Source of the DNA: Nemertoderma westbladi | Lineage: Eukaryota; Xenacoelomorpha; Nemertodermatida; Nemertodermatidae | NCBI GenBank assembly: GCA_032718475.1 | Contig: JAUCBJ010002701.1 | Coordinates: 1-64,000 of the forward strand | Length of the DNA: 64,000 nucleotides | Direction: 5' to 3' | Position numbers and translations under genes: made by a program | Shown here: in pieces, positions 31,116 to 43,127 of the stretch | Layout: every line of letters starts with the position of its first letter | How positions within the stretch are numbered: position 1 is the stretch's first letter | Notes under the pieces: generated by a model | What the model was told of the DNA's origin: nothing | The model's input: the letters and a program-made list of their open reading frames with translations, nothing else | Databases searched by the model: none

Positions 31116-32560
31116 GGATGGCGCTAATCTGCCGTCCGCTAATATATTTTACTAAATTTACACAACTCCTGCAAAATCGCTTGTTCCTTTCTCTACCGAT
31201 TGCTCGATAGAGAGCTAACTGTTCGAATCTATGAGCCACGCGGGAATAACCAAAACAATAAACCCGAGTCGGCTCCCTAAGCTTACTTAAGACGAGTGCG
31301 AGAGGCCTTGCACTCAGAGTATTCTTACGCCTAATTCTATCACTATTAAAACACGCTATTGTCTACGTCTTTTCTAATCGCGAATACTGGGGGTTCTCTA
31401 ACGTAATGTGTGAATGCGAGAATATTTAAATAATCAAATGATACAGTAATTGTTTCTACGTGGATAGTACCGCTCTGGGTCTAAACTTGCCTGCCGCTGG
31501 CTTTAGGCCAGCAAATTACTAGCGTATTGTGCGTACCGAATAGTGCGATCTAGCTGATTGCCCGCTAATGCAAATAACCGCTCAGCGTGGATTGTTTACA
31601 GTACTCTAATTATTACCTTAGCTACTCTCCGCTATGCTGCGTACTAATTCTTAATTTTTTACTAATCAATTACAGTCACAAATATTTAACAGCGTACTAA
31701 TTACTAAGAGTTCCAGAATGCGTAATTCTAATTTATCACGCAACAGGTTTCACTAGTAATAGCCTAAATTGCCGTATTACTTTGACCTAATCAGTAACTA
31801 ATTGTTGTAACTAAGAAATAGAAATCAATCAAAGAGAAAAGGGCGCCTACCTAAACATTCACAATCATAGGCACACTTCAGTAACACACCAATCAGCGTC
31901 AACAATCACAGTTCGCAATTATGCAGTTAACTACTGTATGGCCCACAATTATGCGACTCACTATTCGTACTCCACACTCAACGTTGTAATACGCGCAGGC
32001 CTCTCCCGGATACATCTAGGTTTCCTAACTAACCCGATTCCTGCCCCCCTAATACTAAATAGAGACAAAACCTGGATCATCAGCCCCCTAGTTACTGTAT
32101 CGGCGAATGGTCTGCGTGTTACAGTGCAATTGCCCGCCCACAACGGTGACTCCCCGCCAGCGTTGCCCGTCTTTGAATCCTCCGCTTTCCCTTAGTCGCT
32201 CAACCCCCCGATGTGCCCACCGCCCACTGGCACCTTAGCCCTCCATTATGCTAATAGCTACCGTAGCGGCGCATGCAAATCACAAAGTCTGACAGTCTCA
32301 GAAATCCCTTAGGATTATTGCGCAGAAAGGAATCACATAGAACCATTAATCAAAAGGTAGAAATCATAGTAATTAGCAGTAATCGAAGGAATTAATTGAG
32401 AAACACAATCAAGAGTAATCGCACTAGCAAATCATTTCAAGAAATTAATCAAAATTAGCAAAATTGCAGAAAATACGCTAAAATATCCGTCAAAAGTGAA
32501 TAGAGACAGCTCAGCAAGTACAAAGGTGATAGCAGTAAGGCTCTACCGGCACACCGCCAA

Positions 32561-32618
32561 TTTATAGGTGATCCGGATGGGGTGATGCAATAGGGTGACG
32601 CAATCGCTCTCCTATTGG
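32561..32618 (-). promoter_or_regulatory. Candidate LTR promoter: CCAAT and TATA boxes
   Basis: On the minus strand GAGCCAATAGG (CCAAT at 32614-32618) lies about 50 nt upstream of CCTATAAATT (TATAAA at 32561-32566). Transcription would then start near 32530, making U3 about 0.57 kb and R plus U5 about 1.6 kb. The same elements exist in the other LTR (TATAAA at about 15841-15846). Confidence 0.5.
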
Positions 32619-33105
32619 CTCTCCAGTCCGCGCTAGCATTAGACCAACCTGGAAGCAGTTAGTCCAATAAGGAGGCCGGATTGTAGCCCTATTGCCTGCC
32701 CAAACCTCAAATTATTACCATATATGGTAATGGATCATGTCCCTGGCTGCTGAATGGCCAGGACAGCGTCCCTATATGCTAGCCCTATCGATGCTAATAT
32801 CAGCAAGCACAAAATCCAGGGTCCGACTAAACTTGCTACCCTGGAACTATCTACATATATCCTAATACAAAATTACGTAGGTAGGGCTACATACTATACA
32901 AAATGGATGGATTCAAAATATATGGGCGTTTCGATTTCCCTATCTAAATATCATTACGTTATTATGCCTTATCTAAATATTATGCTGCATAACGGACTAA
33001 TATTACATACAGTATAACGGACTAATATTGTGTACAGTATAACGACTAATATTGCATACTGCATAATGACTAATATATGTGGATACAGCGCCATATACCG
33101 TAACA

Positions 33106-33110
33106 GATAT
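33106..33110. repeat. Target site duplication GATAT (right)
   Basis: The second copy of the 5-bp duplication, followed directly by ATTTATATCC of the satellite unit. Confidence 0.95.
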
Positions 33111-36000
33111 ATTTATATCCATTGCATCGATTTGATTTATATATAAATGACGTGCATTGTCGTGTTTTGTCTTGCCTTGTCTAACTGCCTAGCCTCCTTT
33201 ATTTGGGATGGATATATTTATATCCATTGCATCGATTTGATTTATATATAAATGATGTGCATTGTCGTGTTTTGTCTTGCCTTGTCTAACTGCCTAGCCT
33301 CCTTTATTTTGGATGGATATATTTATATCCATTGCATCGATTTGATTTATATATAAATGACGTGCATTGTCGTGTTTTGTCTTGCCTTGTCTAACTGCCT
33401 AGCCTCCTTTATTTGGGATGGATATATTTATATCCATTGCATCGATTTGATTTATATATAAATGATGTGCATTGTCGTGTTTTGTCTTGCCTTGTCTAAC
33501 TGCCTAGCCTCCTTTATTTGGGATGGATATATTTATATCCATTGCATCGATTTGATTTATATATAAATGACGTGCATTGTCGTGTTTTGTCTAGCCTTGT
33601 TTAACTGCCTAGCCTTCTTTATTTGGGATGGATATATTTATATCCATTGCATCGATTTGATTTATATATAAATGACGTGCATTGTCGTGTTTTGTCTAGC
33701 CTTGTTTAACTGCCTAGCCTTCTTTATTTGGGATGGATATATTTATATCCATTGCATCGATTTGATTTATATATAAATGACGTGCATTGTCGTGTTTTGT
33801 CTAGCCTTGTTTAACTGCCTAGCCTCCTTTATTTTGGATGGATATATTTATATCCATTGCATCGATTTGATTTATGTATAAATGACGTGCATTGTCGTGT
33901 TTTGTCTTGCCTTGTTTAACTGCCTAGCCTCCTTTATTTGGGATGGATATATTTATATCCATTGCATCGATTTGATTTATATATATAAATGACGTGCATT
34001 GTCGTGTTTTGTCTTGCCTTGTTTAACTGCCTAGCCTCCTTTATTTTGGATAGATATATTTATATCCATTGCATCGATTTGATTTATATATAAATGACGT
34101 GCATTGTCGTGTTTTGTCTTGCCTTGTCTAACTGCCTAGCCTCCTTTATTTGGGATGGATATATTTATATCCATTGCATCGATTTGATTTATATATAAAT
34201 GACGTGCATTGTCGTGTTTTGTCTTGCCTTGTCTAACTACCTAGCCTCCTTTATTTGGGATGGATATATTTATATCCATTGCATCGATTTGATTTATATA
34301 TAAATGACGTGCATTGTCATGTTTTGTCTAGCCTTGTCTAACTGCCTAGCCTCCTTTATTTGGGATGGATATATTTATATCCATTGCATCGATTTGATTT
34401 ATATATAAATGACGTGCATTGTCGTGTTTTGTCTTGCCTTGTCTAACTGCCTAGCCTCCTTTATTTGGGATGGATATATTTATATCCATTGCATCGATTT
34501 GATTTATGTATAAATGACGTGCATTGTCGTGTTTTGTCTTGCCTTGTTTAACTGCCTAGCCTCCTTTATTTTGGATGGATATATTTATATCCATTGCATC
34601 GATTTGATTTATATATAAATGACGTGCATTGTCGTGTTTTGTCTTGCCTTGTCTAACTGCCTAGCCTCCTTTATTTGGGATGGATATATTTATATCCATT
34701 GCATCGATTTGATTTATATATAAATGACGTGCATTGTCGTGTTTTGTCTTGCCTTGTCTAACTGCCTAGCCTCCTTTATTTGGGATGGATATATTTATAT
34801 CCATTGCATCGATTTGATTTATATATAAATGACGTGCATTGTCGTGTTTTGTCTTGCCTTGTCTAACTGCCTAGCCTCCTTTATTTGGGATGGATATATT
34901 TATATCCATTGCATCGATTTGATTTATATATAAATGACGTGCATTGTCGTGTTTTGTCTTGCCTTGTCTAACTACCTAGCCTCCTTTATTTGGGATGGAT
35001 ATATTTATATCCATTGCATCGATTTGATTTATATATAAATGACGTGCATTGTCATGTTTTGTCTAGCCTTGTCTAACTGCCTAGCCTCCTTTATTTGGGA
35101 TGGATATATTTATATCCATTGCATCGATTTGATTTATATATAAATGACGTGCATTGTCGTGTTTTGTCTTGCCTTGTCTAACTGCCTAGCCTCCTTTATT
35201 TGGGATGGATATATTTATATCCATTGCATCGATTTGATTTATATATAAATGACGTGCATTGTCGTGTTTTGTCTTGCCTTGTCTAACTGCCTAGCCTTCT
35301 TTATTTGGGATGGATATATTTATATCCATTGCATCGATTTGATTTATGTATAAATGACGTGCATTGTCGTGTTTTGTCTAGCCTTGTTTAACTGCCTAGC
35401 CTTCTTTATTTGGGATGGATATATTTTTTCCATTGCATCGATTTGATTTATATATAAATGACGTGCATTGTCGTGTTTTGTCTAGCCTTGTTTAACTGCC
35501 TAGCCTTCTTTATTTGGGATGGATATATTTTTTCCATTGCATCGATTTGATTTATATATAAATGACGTGCATTGTCGTGTTTTGTCTTGCCTTGTCTAAC
35601 TACCTAGCCTCCTTTATTTGGGATGGATATATTTATATCCATTGCATCGATTTGATTTATATATAAATGACGTGCATTGTCGTGTTTTGTCTTGCCTTGT
35701 CTAATTGCCTAGCCTTCTTTATTTGGGATGGATATATTTATATCCAGTGCATCGATTTGATTTATATATAAATGACGTGCATTGTCGTGTTTTGTCTTGC
35801 CTTGTCTAACTACCTAGCCTCCTTTATTTGGGATGGATATATTTATATCCAGTGCATCGATTTGATTTATATATAAATGACGTGCATTGTCGTGTTTTGT
35901 CTTGCCTTGTTTAACTGCCTAGCCTCCTTTATTTGGGATGGATATATTTATATCCATTGCATCGATTTGATTTATATATAAATGACGTGCATTGTCGTGT

Positions 36001-37920
36001 TTTGTCTTGCCTTGTCTAACTGCCTAGCCTCCTTTATTTGGGATGGATATATTTATATCCATTGCATTGCATCGATTTGATTTATATATAAATGACGTGC
36101 ATTGTCGTGTTTTGTCTAGCCTTGTTTAACTACCTAGCCTCCTTTATTTGGGATGGATATATTTATATCCATTGCATCGATTTGATTTATATATAAATGA
36201 CGTGCATTGTCGTGTTTTGTCTTGCCTTGTCTAACTGCCTAGCATCCTTTATTTGGGATGGATATATTTATATCCATTGCATCGATTTGATTTATATATA
36301 AATGACGTGCATTGTCGTGTTTTGTCTTGCCTTGTCTAACTGCCTAGCCTCCTTTATTTGGGATGGATATATTTATATCCAGTGCATCGATTTGATTTAT
36401 ATATAAATGACGTGCATTGTCGTGTTTTGTCTTGCCTTGTCTAACTGCCTAGCCTCCTTTATTTGGGATGGATATATTTATATCCATTGCATCGATTTGA
36501 TTTATATATAAATGACGTGCATTGTCGTGTTTTGTCTTGCCTTGTCTAACTGCCTAGCCTCCTTTATTTGGGATGGATATATTTATATCCATTGCATTGC
36601 ATCGATTTGATTTATATATAAATGACGTGCATTGTCGTGTTTTGTCTAGCCTTGTTTAACTACCTAGCCTCCTTTATTTGGGATGGATATATTTATATCC
36701 ATTGCATCGATTTGATTTATATATAAATGACGTGCATTGTCGTGTTTTGTCTTGCCTTGTCTAACTGCCTAGCCTCCTTTATTTGGGATGGATATATTTA
36801 TATCCATTGCATCGATTTGATTTATATATAAATGACTTGCATTGTCGTGTTTTGTCTTGCCTTGTCTAACTGCCTAGCCTCCTTTATTTGGGATGGATAT
36901 ATTTATATCCATTGCATTGCATCGATTTGATTTATATATAAATGACGTGCATTGTCGTGTTTTGTCTTGCCTTGTCTAACTGCCTAGCCTCCTTTATTTG
37001 GGATGGATATATTTATATCCATTGCATTGCATCGATTTGATTTATATATAAATGACGTGCATTGTCGTGTTTTGTCTAGCCTTGTTTAACTACCTAGCCT
37101 CCTTTATTTGGGATGGATATATTTATATCCATTGCATCGATTTGATTTATATATAAATGACGTGCATTGTCGTGTTTTGTCTTGCCTTGTCTAACTGCCT
37201 AGCCTCCTTTATTTGGGATGGATATATTTATATCCATTGCATCGATTTGATTTATATATAAATGACGTGCATTGTCGTGTTTTGTCTTGCCTTGTCTAAC
37301 TGCCTAGCCTCCTTTATTTGGGATGGATATATTTATATCCAGTGCATCGATTTGATTTATATATAAATGACGTGCATTGTCGTGTTTTGTCTTGCCTTGT
37401 CTAACTGCCTAGCCTCCTTTATTTGGGATGGATATATTTATATCCATTGCATCGATTTGATTTATATATAAATGACGTGCATTGTCGTGTTTTGTCTTGC
37501 CTTGTCTAACTGCCTAGCCTCCTTTATTTGGGATGGATATATTTATATCCATTGCATTGCATCGATTTGATTTATATATAAATGACGTGCATTGTCGTGT
37601 TTTGTCTAGCCTTGTTTAACTACCTAGCCTCCTTTATTTGGGATGGATATATTTATATCCATTGCATCGATTTGATTTATATATAAATGACGTGCATTGT
37701 CGTGTTTTGTCTTGCCTTGTCTAACTGCCTAGCCTCCTTTATTTGGGATGGATATATTTATATCCATTGCATCGATTTGATTTATATATAAATGACTTGC
37801 ATTGTCGTGTTTTGTCTTGCCTTGTCTAACTGCCTAGCCTCCTTTATTTGGGATGGATATATTTATATCCATTGCATCGATTTGATTTATATATAAATGA
37901 CGTGCATTGTCGTGTTTTGT
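36001..37920. repeat. 960-bp higher-order repeat inside the satellite
   Basis: The 5-bp-insertion variants at about 36064 and 36596 recur at about 37024 and 37558, exactly 960 bp later, with the same set of neighbouring variants. 960 bp equals nine 105-bp units plus three 5-bp insertions. Confidence 0.8.
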
Positions 37921-40900
37921 CTTGCCTTGTCTAACTGCCTAGCCTTCTTTATTTGGGATGGATATATTTATATCCAGTGCATCGATTTGATTTATATATA
38001 AATGACGTGCATTGTCGTGTTTTGTCTTGCCTTGTCTAACTGCCTAGCCTTCTTTATTTGGGATGGATATATTTATATCCATTGCATCGATTTGATTTAT
38101 GTATAAATGACGTGCATTGTCGTGTTTTGTCTAGCCTTGTTTAACTGCCTAGCCTTCTTTATTTGGGATGGATATATTTTTTCCATTGCATCGATTTGAT
38201 TTATATATAAATGACGTGCATTGTCGTGTTTTGTCTAGCCTTGTTTAACTGCCTAGCCTCCTTTATTTGGGATGGATATATTTATATCCATTGCATCGAT
38301 TTGATTTATATATAAATGACGTGCATTGTCGTGTTTTGTCTTGACTTGTTTAACTGCCTAGCCTTCTTTATTTGGGATGGATATATTTATATCCATTGCA
38401 TCGATTTGATTTATATATAAATGACGTGCATTGTCGTGTTTTGTCTTGCCTTGTCTAACTACCTAGCCTCCTTTATTTGGGATGGATATATTTATATCCA
38501 TTGCATCGATTTGATTTATATATAAATGACGTGCATTGTCATGTTTTGTCTAGCCTTGTCTAACTGCCTAGCCTCCTTTATTTGGGATGGATATATTTAT
38601 ATCCATTGCATCGATTTGATTTATATATAAATGACGTGCATTGTCGTGTTTTGTCTTGCCTTGTCTAACTGCCTAGCCTCCTTTATTTGGGATGGATATA
38701 TTTATATCCATTGCATCGATTTGATTTATATATAAATGACGTGCATTGTCGTGTTTTGTCTTGCCTTGTCTAACTGCCTAGCCTTCTTTATTTGGGATGG
38801 ATATATTTATATCCATTGCATCGATTTGATTTATATATAAATGACGTGCATTGTCGTGTTTTGTCTTGCCTTGTCTAACTGCCTAGCCTTCTTTATTTGG
38901 GATGGATATATTTATATCCATTGCATCGATTTGATTTATGTATAAATGACGTGCATTGTCGTGTTTTGTCTAGCCTTGTTTAACTGCCTAGCCTTCTTTA
39001 TTTGGGATGGATATATTTTTTCCATTGCATCGATTTGATTTATATATAAATGACGTGCATTGTCGTGTTTTGTCTAGCCTTGTTTAACTGCCTAGCCTTC
39101 TTTATTTGGGATGGATATATTTTTTCCATTGCATCGATTTGATTTATATATAAATGACGTGCATTGTCGTGTTTTGTCTTGCCTTGTCTAACTACCTAGC
39201 CTCCTTTATTTGGGATGGATATATTTATATCCATTGCATCGATTTGATTTATATATAAATGACGTGCATTGTCGTGTTTTGTCTAGCCTTGTTTAACTGC
39301 CTAGCCTCCTTTATTTGGGATGGATATATTTATATCCATTGCATCGATTTGATTTATATATAAATGACGTGCATTGTCGTGTTTTGTCTTGCCTTGTCTA
39401 ATTGCCTAGCCTTCTTTATTTGGGATGGATATATTTATATCCAGTGCATCGATTTGATTTATATATAAATGACGTGCATTGTCGTGTTTTGTCTTGCCTT
39501 GTCTAACTACCTAGCCTCCTTTATTTGGGATGGATATATTTATATCCAGTGCATCGATTTGATTTATATATAAATGACGTGCATTGTCGTGTTTTGTCTT
39601 GCCTTGTTTAACTGCCTAGCCTCCTTTATTTGGGATGGATATATTTATATCCATTGCATCGATTTGATTTATATATAAATGACGTGCATTGTCGTGTTTT
39701 GTCTTGCCTTGTCTAACTGCCTAGCCTCCTTTATTTGGGATGGATATATTTATATCCATTGCATTGCATCGATTTGATTTATATATAAATGACGTGCATT
39801 GTCGTGTTTTGTCTAGCCTTGTTTAACTACCTAGCCTCCTTTATTTGGGATGGATATATTTATATCCATTGCATCGATTTGATTTATATATAAATGACGT
39901 GCATTGTCGTGTTTTGTCTTGCCTTGTCTAACTGCCTAGCCTCCTTTATTTGGGATGGATATATTTATATCCAGTGCATCGATTTGATTTATATATAAAT
40001 GACTTGCATTGTCGTGTTTTGTCTTGCCTTGTCTAACTACCTAGCCTCCTTTATTTGGGATGGATATATTTATATCCAGTGCATCGATTTGATTTATATA
40101 TAAATGACGTGCATTGTCGTGTTTTGTCTTGCCTTGTTTAACTGCCTAGCCTCCTTTATTTGGGATGGATATATTTATATCCATTGCATCGATTTGATTT
40201 ATATATAAATGACGTGCATTGTCGTGTTTTGTCTTGCCTTGTCTAACTGCCTAGCCTCCTTTATTTGGGATGGATATATTTATATCCATTGCATTGCATC
40301 GATTTGATTTATATATAAATGACGTGCATTGTCGTGTTTTGTCTAGCCTTGTTTAACTACCTAGCCTCCTTTATTTGGGATGGATATATTTATATCCATT
40401 GCATCGATTTGATTTATATATAAATGACGTGCATTGTCGTGTTTTGTCTTGCCTTGTCTAACTGCCTAGCCTCCTTTATTTGGGATGGATATATTTATAT
40501 CCAGTGCATCGATTTGATTTATATATAAATGACTTGCATTGTCGTGTTTTGTCTTGCCTTGTCTAACTGCCTAGCCTCCTTTATTTGGGATGGATATATT
40601 TATATCCATTGCATCGATTTGATTTATATATAAATGACGTGCATTGTCGTGTTTTGTCTTGCCTTGTCTAACTGCCTAGCCTTCTTTATTTGGGATGGAT
40701 ATATTTATATCCAGTGCATCGATTTGATTTATATATAAATGACGTGCATTGTCGTGTTTTGTCTTGCCTTGTCTAACTGCCTAGCCTTCTTTATTTGGGA
40801 TGGATATATTTATATCCATTGCATCGATTTGATTTATGTATAAATGACGTGCATTGTCGTGTTTTGTCTAGCCTTGTTTAACTGCCTAGCCTTCTTTATT

Positions 40901-41122
40901 TGGGATGGATATATTTTTTCCATTGCATCGATTTGATTTATATATAAATGACGTGCATTGTCGTGTTTTGTCTAGCCTTGTTTAACTGCCTAGCCTCCTT
41001 TATTTGGGATGGATATATTTATATCCATTGCATCGATTTGATTTATATATAAATGACGTGCATTGTCGTGTTTTGTCTTGACTTGTTTAACTGCCTAGCC
41101 TTCTTTATTTGGGATGGATATA

Positions 41123-42149
41123 TTTATTATTAATAATTTTATTTTTATGCATTACTAATAATTATAATTTTGATTAACATATATTTTATGAACTCCGAAC
41201 TTAACAATTTTATCGCCAGTTATAATAATTTCGGAATGGATATTTTCCGATGTACTTTTAATTATTATGTGGCTCTGTGCAATTAACATTTATATGGTCT
41301 CTCTTGAGATTTTTAATATAGGCGCTAAAGCGCACTGAAACTGAACTGAACTGATTGCGTCTGGTTCACCCCCACCACCCCTTGGGATTGTGATTGGTCC
41401 ACCTCTGTTCTGTTGACGTTGAGTTACTGTTATATAATATTTAGTTCATTATATTATGTTAATGAGCTATGGTGTAGGCCTTCGCTCCACTGGTCATCTG
41501 CAACGATGTTAACAAACTTATAATTAACTCCTCCCTTGTACTACATTACTTGCATTAATTATAATGTAAACGAAAACCTGTTTGTCGGATGGGGTGGTGA
41601 TAGGATTGGTAATGTTCTTTCAAAAAAAAATGAATTTGTTAAATACAGTATTAAGCAAGGAAAGATCACGTTTAAGTTGTTTTCCAACTTAAATTCAGTA
41701 ATGGTACTTAAAAAAAACTCGATAGGTAAGGTGCGGAGATTTTATAATAGAGATTCAATACAATTAATTATTTAATTATTAATTAATTAATTAATTTATT
41801 ATTATATCAAAGTGAGATAATCGTAAGTTCATGTAATGTAGATGTAGCCTAAGTTATTTATTACAGTTATTTATTACACATTGTTTTAATTCATGTGCAT
41901 AATAGGCTTGACCAATCCTAAAATTCGGCCCCCAGCCCCCCCCCCCCCCCCCCCACAGTGGGCCAGAAACCCTGTTTTGTGGCCAAAATTAATTTTTTTG
42001 AAAAATATTCTTAGTTTGGATACTATTTTTCACCTTTCCGGGTTTTCGAAGCGGCGAATCTCCAAAATTGGCATATTTGGCAAACAAAATAAACACAGAC
42101 ATAATGGCGCAGATTTCGGTTCTACATGGTTTAACAGGAAGCTAAAGCG
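41123..42149. other. Unique AT-rich sequence with poly(C) run
   Basis: No gene was recognised. A 19-nt C run occupies 41936-41954. Short ORFs at 41536-41775 and 41893-42153 have no protein-like features. Confidence 0.4.
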
Positions 42150-42715
42150 TTAAAAAATGGTTTCAAATTATCTAGTAGCACTGAAGTGCCACTTTATAGC
42201 ATGTGGCACATGGTACACGTGTTTAGCATGGCACAAAATATCAAAATCGCTATAAAGCTTCCTAGAAATGTGCCATTTTCGCTTTATTTAGGTTTTCAAA
42301 GGTGCTGATACGATTACAAATGGTTTCGAATTCTCTAGTGGAACAGAGGTGCCACTTTTTAGCACGTGGCACATTTGTTTAGCATGGCACAAAATATCAA
42401 AATTGCTAAAGCTTTATAGAAATGTGCCATTTTCGGTTTATTCAGGTTTTCAAAGGTGCTGATTCGATTACAAATGGTTTTGAATTCTATAGTGGCACAG
42501 AGGTGCCACTCTTTAGCATGTGGCATATTCGTTTACCATGGCACAAAATATCAAAATTGCTAAAGCTCTATAGAAATGTGCCATTTTCGGTTTATTCAGG
42601 TTTTCAAAGGTGCTGATTCGATTACAAATGGTTTTGAATTCTAGAGTGGCACAGATGTGCCACTCTTTAGCATGTGCCACATTCGTATTCGTATTTTTGA
42701 CATGTTCAATAAGTG
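42150..42715. repeat. 154-bp tandem repeat, about 3.5 copies
   Basis: The copies are marked by GTGCCAC at 42186, 42349, 42503 and 42657 (spacing 163, 154, 154). Each carries the inverted repeat GTGGCACAGAGGTGCCAC or a variant, and the phrase CAAAGGTGCTGATTCGATTA. Confidence 0.9.
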
Positions 42716-42858
42716 GCACAATTTCCTGCAACCTTTATCATTATTAACTTAGATATGAAATTATTAATACGTTCATTAGGTCTATGGTAACTCGATTAAA
42801 TGCACAATTAGCACAATACTGACTAGGTTAATAATGTAATGGTTTTGGATTCTATATT

Positions 42859-42975
42859 ATGGATGGCTTTGTCTTGGCCGAGCCCCGCATCGTCCCCGAA
42901 ACCAAGTCCACGCCAGCTACGTCTACTTCCACGGAGGCACAGCGAACTGGACCGGAGGATTTCCTGCAATCTTAG
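42859..42975 (+). CDS. Weak candidate exon or short ORF, 38 codons
   Basis: An ATG-to-TAG ORF with clearly higher GC content than its surroundings and GC-rich third positions: MDGFVLAEPRIVPETK, then a Thr/Ser-rich stretch and EDFLQS at the end. It could be the last exon of a plus-strand gene, with the true start upstream or inside at an AG such as GTCTTGGCCGAG. The minus strand is also open over the same stretch, so strand and coding status are uncertain. Confidence 0.25.
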   Translation: MDGFVLAEPRIVPETKSTPATSTSTEAQRTGPEDFLQS

Positions 42976-43104
42976 TTAACTGAAGTAAATTTGTAATCCT
43001 GTTTACCGTTGATCTAAAACCGTAACACCAAGCACCTCATTTCCCGCCTGTCTGTTTCTATTTTATCACAATTAAACGGAATTTTTGCTCGTGGGAGAAC
43101 AACA

Positions 43105-43127
43105 ATGAAATATGTAGACTGCATCAG
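43105..43127 (+). other. Strong splice donor after a short ATG stretch
   Basis: ACAACAATGAAATATG leads to ATCAG|GTAAGT with the exon end at 43127. It could be a first coding exon (MKYVDCI) or a noncoding 5' exon. No partner acceptor was identified. Confidence 0.2.

Larger units (their letters stand above)
14188..33105 (-). mobile_element. Complete BEL/Pao LTR retrotransposon, 18.9 kb
   Basis: Two long terminal repeats (14188-16385 and 30917-33105) in direct orientation have TG...CA ends and a 5-bp target duplication. They enclose a Gag-Pol ORF (21346-29721) and a second large ORF (16884-20591), both on the minus strand. The domain order protease, RT, RNase H, integrase plus a DUF5641-like C-terminus, and the long Gag with an Asp-Tyr-rich DUF1759-like region, identify BEL/Pao. 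The LTRs differ at roughly a dozen bases and one 9-bp indel (about 0.6 percent), both ORFs are intact, and the target duplication is perfect. The insertion is therefore recent and may still be competent. At 18.9 kb it is much longer than common BEL elements (about 6-9 kb); the 2.2-kb LTRs, the long Gag N-terminus and the second ORF account for this. Confidence 0.95.
30917..33105 (-). repeat. 5' LTR of the BEL/Pao element
   Basis: 2189 bp, matching 14188-16385 with about thirteen substitutions and one 9-bp deletion. In element orientation it begins TGTTACGG and ends TTTATCA. It holds the promoter candidate at 32561-32618 and a splice donor at 31106-31115. Confidence 0.95.
33106..41122. repeat. 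105-bp satellite array, right part (about 76 copies)
   Basis: Same unit and orientation as 10494-14187, but more variable. Marked variants are a 5-bp insertion (ATTGCATTGCATCG), ATATTTTTTCC in place of the palindrome, CCAGTGCATCG, CTACCTAGCC and ATGACTTGC. These recur at fixed distances, showing higher-order structure. The array ends in ordinary AT-rich DNA at about 41122. Confidence 0.97.

Noticed and set aside
10447-41367. Shared TGATTGCGTCTGGT on both sides of the satellite as an insertion or duplication mark
   Set aside because: A single 14-base match is not convincing in 64 kb, and neighbouring bases do not match.
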